Part shown: positions 61,473 through 64,000 of the stretch, in pieces
Layout of the letters: each line of letters begins with the position of its first letter
How positions within the stretch are numbered: position 1 is the stretch's first letter
Assembly (NCBI RefSeq): GCF_000801335.2
Contig: NZ_JSEH01000008.1
Span: 166,288-230,287, forward strand
Origin: Desulfovibrio sp. TomC
Lineage (GTDB): Bacteria; Desulfobacterota; Desulfovibrionia; Desulfovibrionales; Desulfovibrionaceae
DNA length: 64,000 nt
Direction of reading: 5' to 3'
Notes under the pieces: generated by a model
The model's input: the letters and a program-made list of their open reading frames with translations, nothing else
The model's database searches: none
What the model was told of the DNA's origin: nothing
Position numbers and translations under genes: made by a program

Positions 61473-62483
61473 GTGGAAAAGCACGTTGAATGCCTCGAAT
61501 TGCTCGCCATCGGCAAAGACCTGCCCAAGGAGCTGGCCGCCTACGCCTTCCGGGCCATGTACACCGGCGAGATGCCGGCCTCGTGCGTGGGCGCGTTTCT
61601 GATGGGCCTTAAAACCAAGGGCGAGGCGGCCGTGGAAATCGCAGCCGGCGTCACCACCGCCCTGGAACAGGCCAGGCTCGTCGAGGGCCTGACCGGCCCG
61701 CGCATCGACACCTGCGGCACCGGCGGCGACAACACCTGCTCCTTTAACTGCTCCACTGCCGTGGCCCTATATCTCGCGGCCATGGGCCACAAGGTGGTCA
61801 AGCACGGCAACCGCGCCGTATCGAGCGCCTGCGGCAGCGCCGACGCCGTGGAATCCCTCGGCTTTCCGCTCGTCGTCGAACCCGACGCCGTGGCCGCCGA
61901 ACTGGCCAAGCACAATTTCGTCTTTCTCTTCGCCCCTAACTACCACCCGGCCTTTAAGCGCATCGGACCCATCCGCAAGGAACTCGGCGCGCGCACGCTC
62001 TTTAACCTCATGGGACCGCTGTTAAATCCCGCCCGGCCCACCCACCAGATTTTAGGCGTGCCCACTGCCCGCCACGTCCCGCTTATGGCCGAAGTGCTGG
62101 CGCTGACCGGCCTTTCTTGCGGCGCTGTGGTCCACGGGGCCGGCGGCTTTGACGAACTGACCCCGTTCGGGCCGGCCGACGTGTGCTGGGTGAAAGACGG
62201 CTGGCTCAAAAAAGAGCGCATCGACCCGGTGACCCTGGGCGTGGCCGAGGGCAAGCTCAGCGACGTGGTGGTGTCCGGCCGCGACGAGGCCGTGGCTGTC
62301 CTTAAAAACATCCTGGCCGGCCAGGGAACCCAGGCCATGCTGGACATGGTGGCGCTCAACCTCGGCTGCGCCCTGCATCTGCTCGAAGGGGACCTGTCGC
62401 TTAAACAAGGCGTGGCCAAGGCCCGCGACGCCATTGCTGCCGGGGCCGCTGCCGCGTTTTTCAAGGACGTGTTCCATGCTTGA
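61473..62483 (+). CDS. trpD: Anthranilate phosphoribosyltransferase
   Basis: 336 aa, GTG start with AAAGGAG upstream. PRPP-binding motif DTCGTGGDNTCSFNCSTAVA and VVKHGNRAVSSACGSADAVE, the conserved APNYHPAFKRIGPIRKELGA and NLMGPLLNPARPTHQILGVP. It couples anthranilate with PRPP. It overlaps trpC by 8 bases. Confidence 0.96.
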   Translation: MEKHVECLELLAIGKDLPKELAAYAFRAMYTGEMPASCVGAFLMGLKTKGEAAVEIAAGVTTALEQARLVEGLTGPRIDTCGTGGDNTCSFNCSTAVALYLAAMGHKVVKHGNRAVSSACGSADAVESLGFPLVVEPDAVAAELAKHNFVFLFAPNYHPAFKRIGPIRKELGARTLFNLMGPLLNPARPTHQILGVPTARHVPLMAEVLALTGLSCGAVVHGAGGFDELTPFGPADVCWVKDGWLKKERIDPVTLGVAEGKLSDVVVSGRDEAVAVLKNILAGQGTQAMLDMVALNLGCALHLLEGDLSLKQGVAKARDAIAAGAAAAFFKDVFHA

Positions 62484-63258
62484 GAAGTTTCGGGCCGCCA
62501 AGGCGGCCGAGATTCGCCGCCTCAAGGACCTTGAGGTCGCCCAGCGGTTGCCAGCGCCCTACGGGGGCAAACGACCGTCCTTTTCCGATGCGCTGATTGC
62601 CAAGGCTCCCATGGCCGTCATCGCCGAATACAAGCGCGCCTCGCCGTCGGCTGGCGACATCAACCTGGGCCTCACTCCGGCCGAAGTCGGGGCCATGTAC
62701 GCCGCCTCGGGCGCCGCCGCCATCTCGGTGTTGACCGAGGAGACGTATTTCAAAGGTTCGCTCGACTATTTGGAAACCATCAGCCAGTGCGGCCTGCCGC
62801 TCCTGCGCAAAGACTTCCTGCTCCATCCGCTGCAGGTGATCGAGACCGCCGCCACCAAGGCTTCGGCCCTGCTGCTCATCGTGCGCATGGTTACCGACGA
62901 AGAGCTTGGCGACCTGCTGCGCCTGACCTACGACGCCGGCCTGGAAGCCGTGGTCGAGGTCTTTGACGCCGTGGACCTGGAGCGGGCCGAAGCGGCCGGG
63001 GCGCATATCATCCAGGTCAATAACCGCGACCTGGACACCCTTAAAACCGACTTCGCCGTGGCAAGGTCCCTGGCTCCGAAAAAACGCCCCGGCCGCCTCT
63101 GGATCGCCGCCAGCGGCATCAAGACCCGGGCCGACGTGCTCGCCATGGCCGACTTGGGCTTCGACGCCGTGCTGGTCGGCACCTCGATCATGTCCGAAGC
63201 CGATCCCGGCGCGGCCCTGGCCGCCCTGGCCGGCCATACCGGCAGGTCCGCGTCATGA
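62476..63258 (+). CDS. trpC: Indole-3-glycerol phosphate synthase
   Basis: 260 aa, single-domain TIM barrel. Catalytic lysine in VIAEYKRASPSAGDINLGLT, SVLTEETYFKGSLDYL, LLRKDFLLHPLQVIETAATK, IIQVNNRDLDTLKTD and WIAASGIKTRADVLAMADLG. Not fused to TrpF, which follows with a 4-base overlap. Confidence 0.96.
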   Translation: MLEKFRAAKAAEIRRLKDLEVAQRLPAPYGGKRPSFSDALIAKAPMAVIAEYKRASPSAGDINLGLTPAEVGAMYAASGAAAISVLTEETYFKGSLDYLETISQCGLPLLRKDFLLHPLQVIETAATKASALLLIVRMVTDEELGDLLRLTYDAGLEAVVEVFDAVDLERAEAAGAHIIQVNNRDLDTLKTDFAVARSLAPKKRPGRLWIAASGIKTRADVLAMADLGFDAVLVGTSIMSEADPGAALAALAGHTGRSAS

Positions 63259-63878
63259 ACGGGCGCATCGTCAAGGTCTGCGGCATGACCCGCCCCGAAG
63301 ACGTCCTCGGCTGCACCGAGGCCGGGGCCGATTTCCTGGGCTTCATCTTTGCCGCCAAAAGCCCGCGCCGCGTCACGCCTGCCCAGGCCGCCGCCCTGCC
63401 CCGGACTGCCGCCAAGCGCGTCGGCGTTTTCGTCGAACAAACCCTCCCCGAAGTCCTGGCCATCATGGCCGAAGCCGAACTCGATCTGGCCCAGCTCCAC
63501 GGCGGCCAGGACCCGGACTTCTGCCGGGCTGTCGGAGCCGACCGGGTGCTGCGGGCCTTCTGGCCCCAGAAGCATCCCGATCTGGCCAGCCTTGCCGCCG
63601 AGATGGCCCCCTTTGCCGGCGCGGTCCGCTTTGCCCTGCTCGACGCCGGCACTTCCGGCGGCGGCCACGGCAAATCCCTGGATTTCGCCGCCCTGGCCGA
63701 ACTTTCCCCGCCCATGCCCTGGCTCTTAGCCGGAGGCCTTGGGCCGGACAACGTGGCCGAGGCCATACGCATCGCCAAGCCCCACGGCGTGGACCTCAAT
63801 TCCGGCGTCGAGTCGTCGCCGGGCCTCAAAGACCTCGCCAAAGTCCGGAGGTCCCTTTGGGCCGTGAGGGGTAAATAA
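63255..63878 (+). CDS. trpF: Phosphoribosylanthranilate isomerase
   Basis: 207 aa TIM-barrel enzyme. KVCGMTRPEDVLGCTEAGAD (catalytic Cys), FVEQTLPEVLAIMAEAELDL, LLDAGTSGGGHGKSLDFAAL (catalytic Asp region) and LAGGLGPDNVAEAIRIAKPH. The last visible gene of the operon; trpB and trpA, if present, would lie past the right edge after the repeat. Confidence 0.96.
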   Translation: MNGRIVKVCGMTRPEDVLGCTEAGADFLGFIFAAKSPRRVTPAQAAALPRTAAKRVGVFVEQTLPEVLAIMAEAELDLAQLHGGQDPDFCRAVGADRVLRAFWPQKHPDLASLAAEMAPFAGAVRFALLDAGTSGGGHGKSLDFAALAELSPPMPWLLAGGLGPDNVAEAIRIAKPHGVDLNSGVESSPGLKDLAKVRRSLWAVRGK

Positions 63879-63890
63879 AGAAAAGGCAGA

Positions 63891-63948
63891 ATCGGGGCGC
63901 TGCCCCGAGCCCCGCCGGGGGCCTGAGGCCCCCGGACCCCCCACATGG
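63891..63948. repeat. GC-rich intergenic repeat, copy I
   Basis: AGAATCGGGGCGCTGCCCCG, AGCCCCGCCGGGGGCC-TGA-GGCCCCCGG and ACCCCCCACATGGGG. Starts 13 bases after the trpF stop and nearly repeats copy H. The rest up to 64000 shows no gene start. Confidence 0.72.
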
Positions 63949-64000
63949 GGTTGCGGCTCACGCCGCGCGTGACGACTGAAGCCACGGCGCATAACGCGCC

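Noticed and set aside
501..63948. Dispersed palindromic repeats as a CRISPR array
   Set aside because: Copies are tens of kilobases apart, of variable structure, with no regular spacers and no cas genes.

Overview
The window is GC-rich chromosomal DNA from a sulfate-reducing deltaproteobacterium of the Desulfovibrio / Solidesulfovibrio group. The main evidence is an aprBA-qmoABCD block (APS reductase and its quinone-interacting membrane complex), a Wolinella/Desulfovibrio-type fumarate reductase, and an archaeal-type shikimate entry (DKFP synthase plus type II dehydroquinate synthase) at the head of an aromatic amino acid operon. Almost all of the window is coding. No tRNA, rRNA, insertion sequence or CRISPR array was seen.

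Layout. 1-8300 (minus strand): end of an ABC-transporter binding protein, then a C4-dicarboxylate/fumarate respiration operon transcribed dcuB > fumarase alpha > fumarase beta > Na+/dicarboxylate symporter > frdC > frdA > frdB. A good sigma-54 promoter lies upstream of dcuB, and a sigma-54-dependent response regulator with an SBP-type sensor kinase follows (8959-12098). 12195-16584: a large hybrid kinase, an EVE protein and a zinc-ribbon protein. 16904-23055 (plus): DUF6599, Tat-DUF362, a NapH-NapG-like fusion polyferredoxin, a Tat aldo/keto reductase with an apparent frameshift, and a zinc-type alcohol dehydrogenase; this looks like a little-described membrane/periplasmic redox module. 23275-31036: second hybrid kinase, dCMP deaminase, ribD, a degenerate ClpX-like ATPase, cvpA, mazG. 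31073-36341: class II photolyase, TVP38 protein and an overlapping gnd-zwf-pgl oxidative pentose phosphate set. 36639-43855: unknown proteins, HD-GYP, an EF-hand/LysM lipoprotein, a SpoIIE phosphatase, a lysozyme-like protein, a Cys-rich protein and an exported papain-like protease. 43982-52181 (minus): aprBA-qmoABCD, with a candidate Rex operator over its promoter and a terminator between aprA and qmoA. 53288-63878 (plus): aromatic operon DKFPS-DHQS II-pheA-aroA-tyrA-trpE-trpG-HEPN-trpD-trpC-trpF.

The most striking regulatory element is at 53288-53432. It is a 29-codon leader peptide with seven consecutive aromatic codons (F-Y-F-W-F-W-F), followed by a mutually exclusive antiterminator and an intrinsic terminator: a classical attenuator that appears to read all three aromatic amino acids. 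The intergenic regions also carry a modular family of GC-rich palindromic repeats (at least nine sites). A different palindrome is inserted in frame inside the tyrA reading frame.
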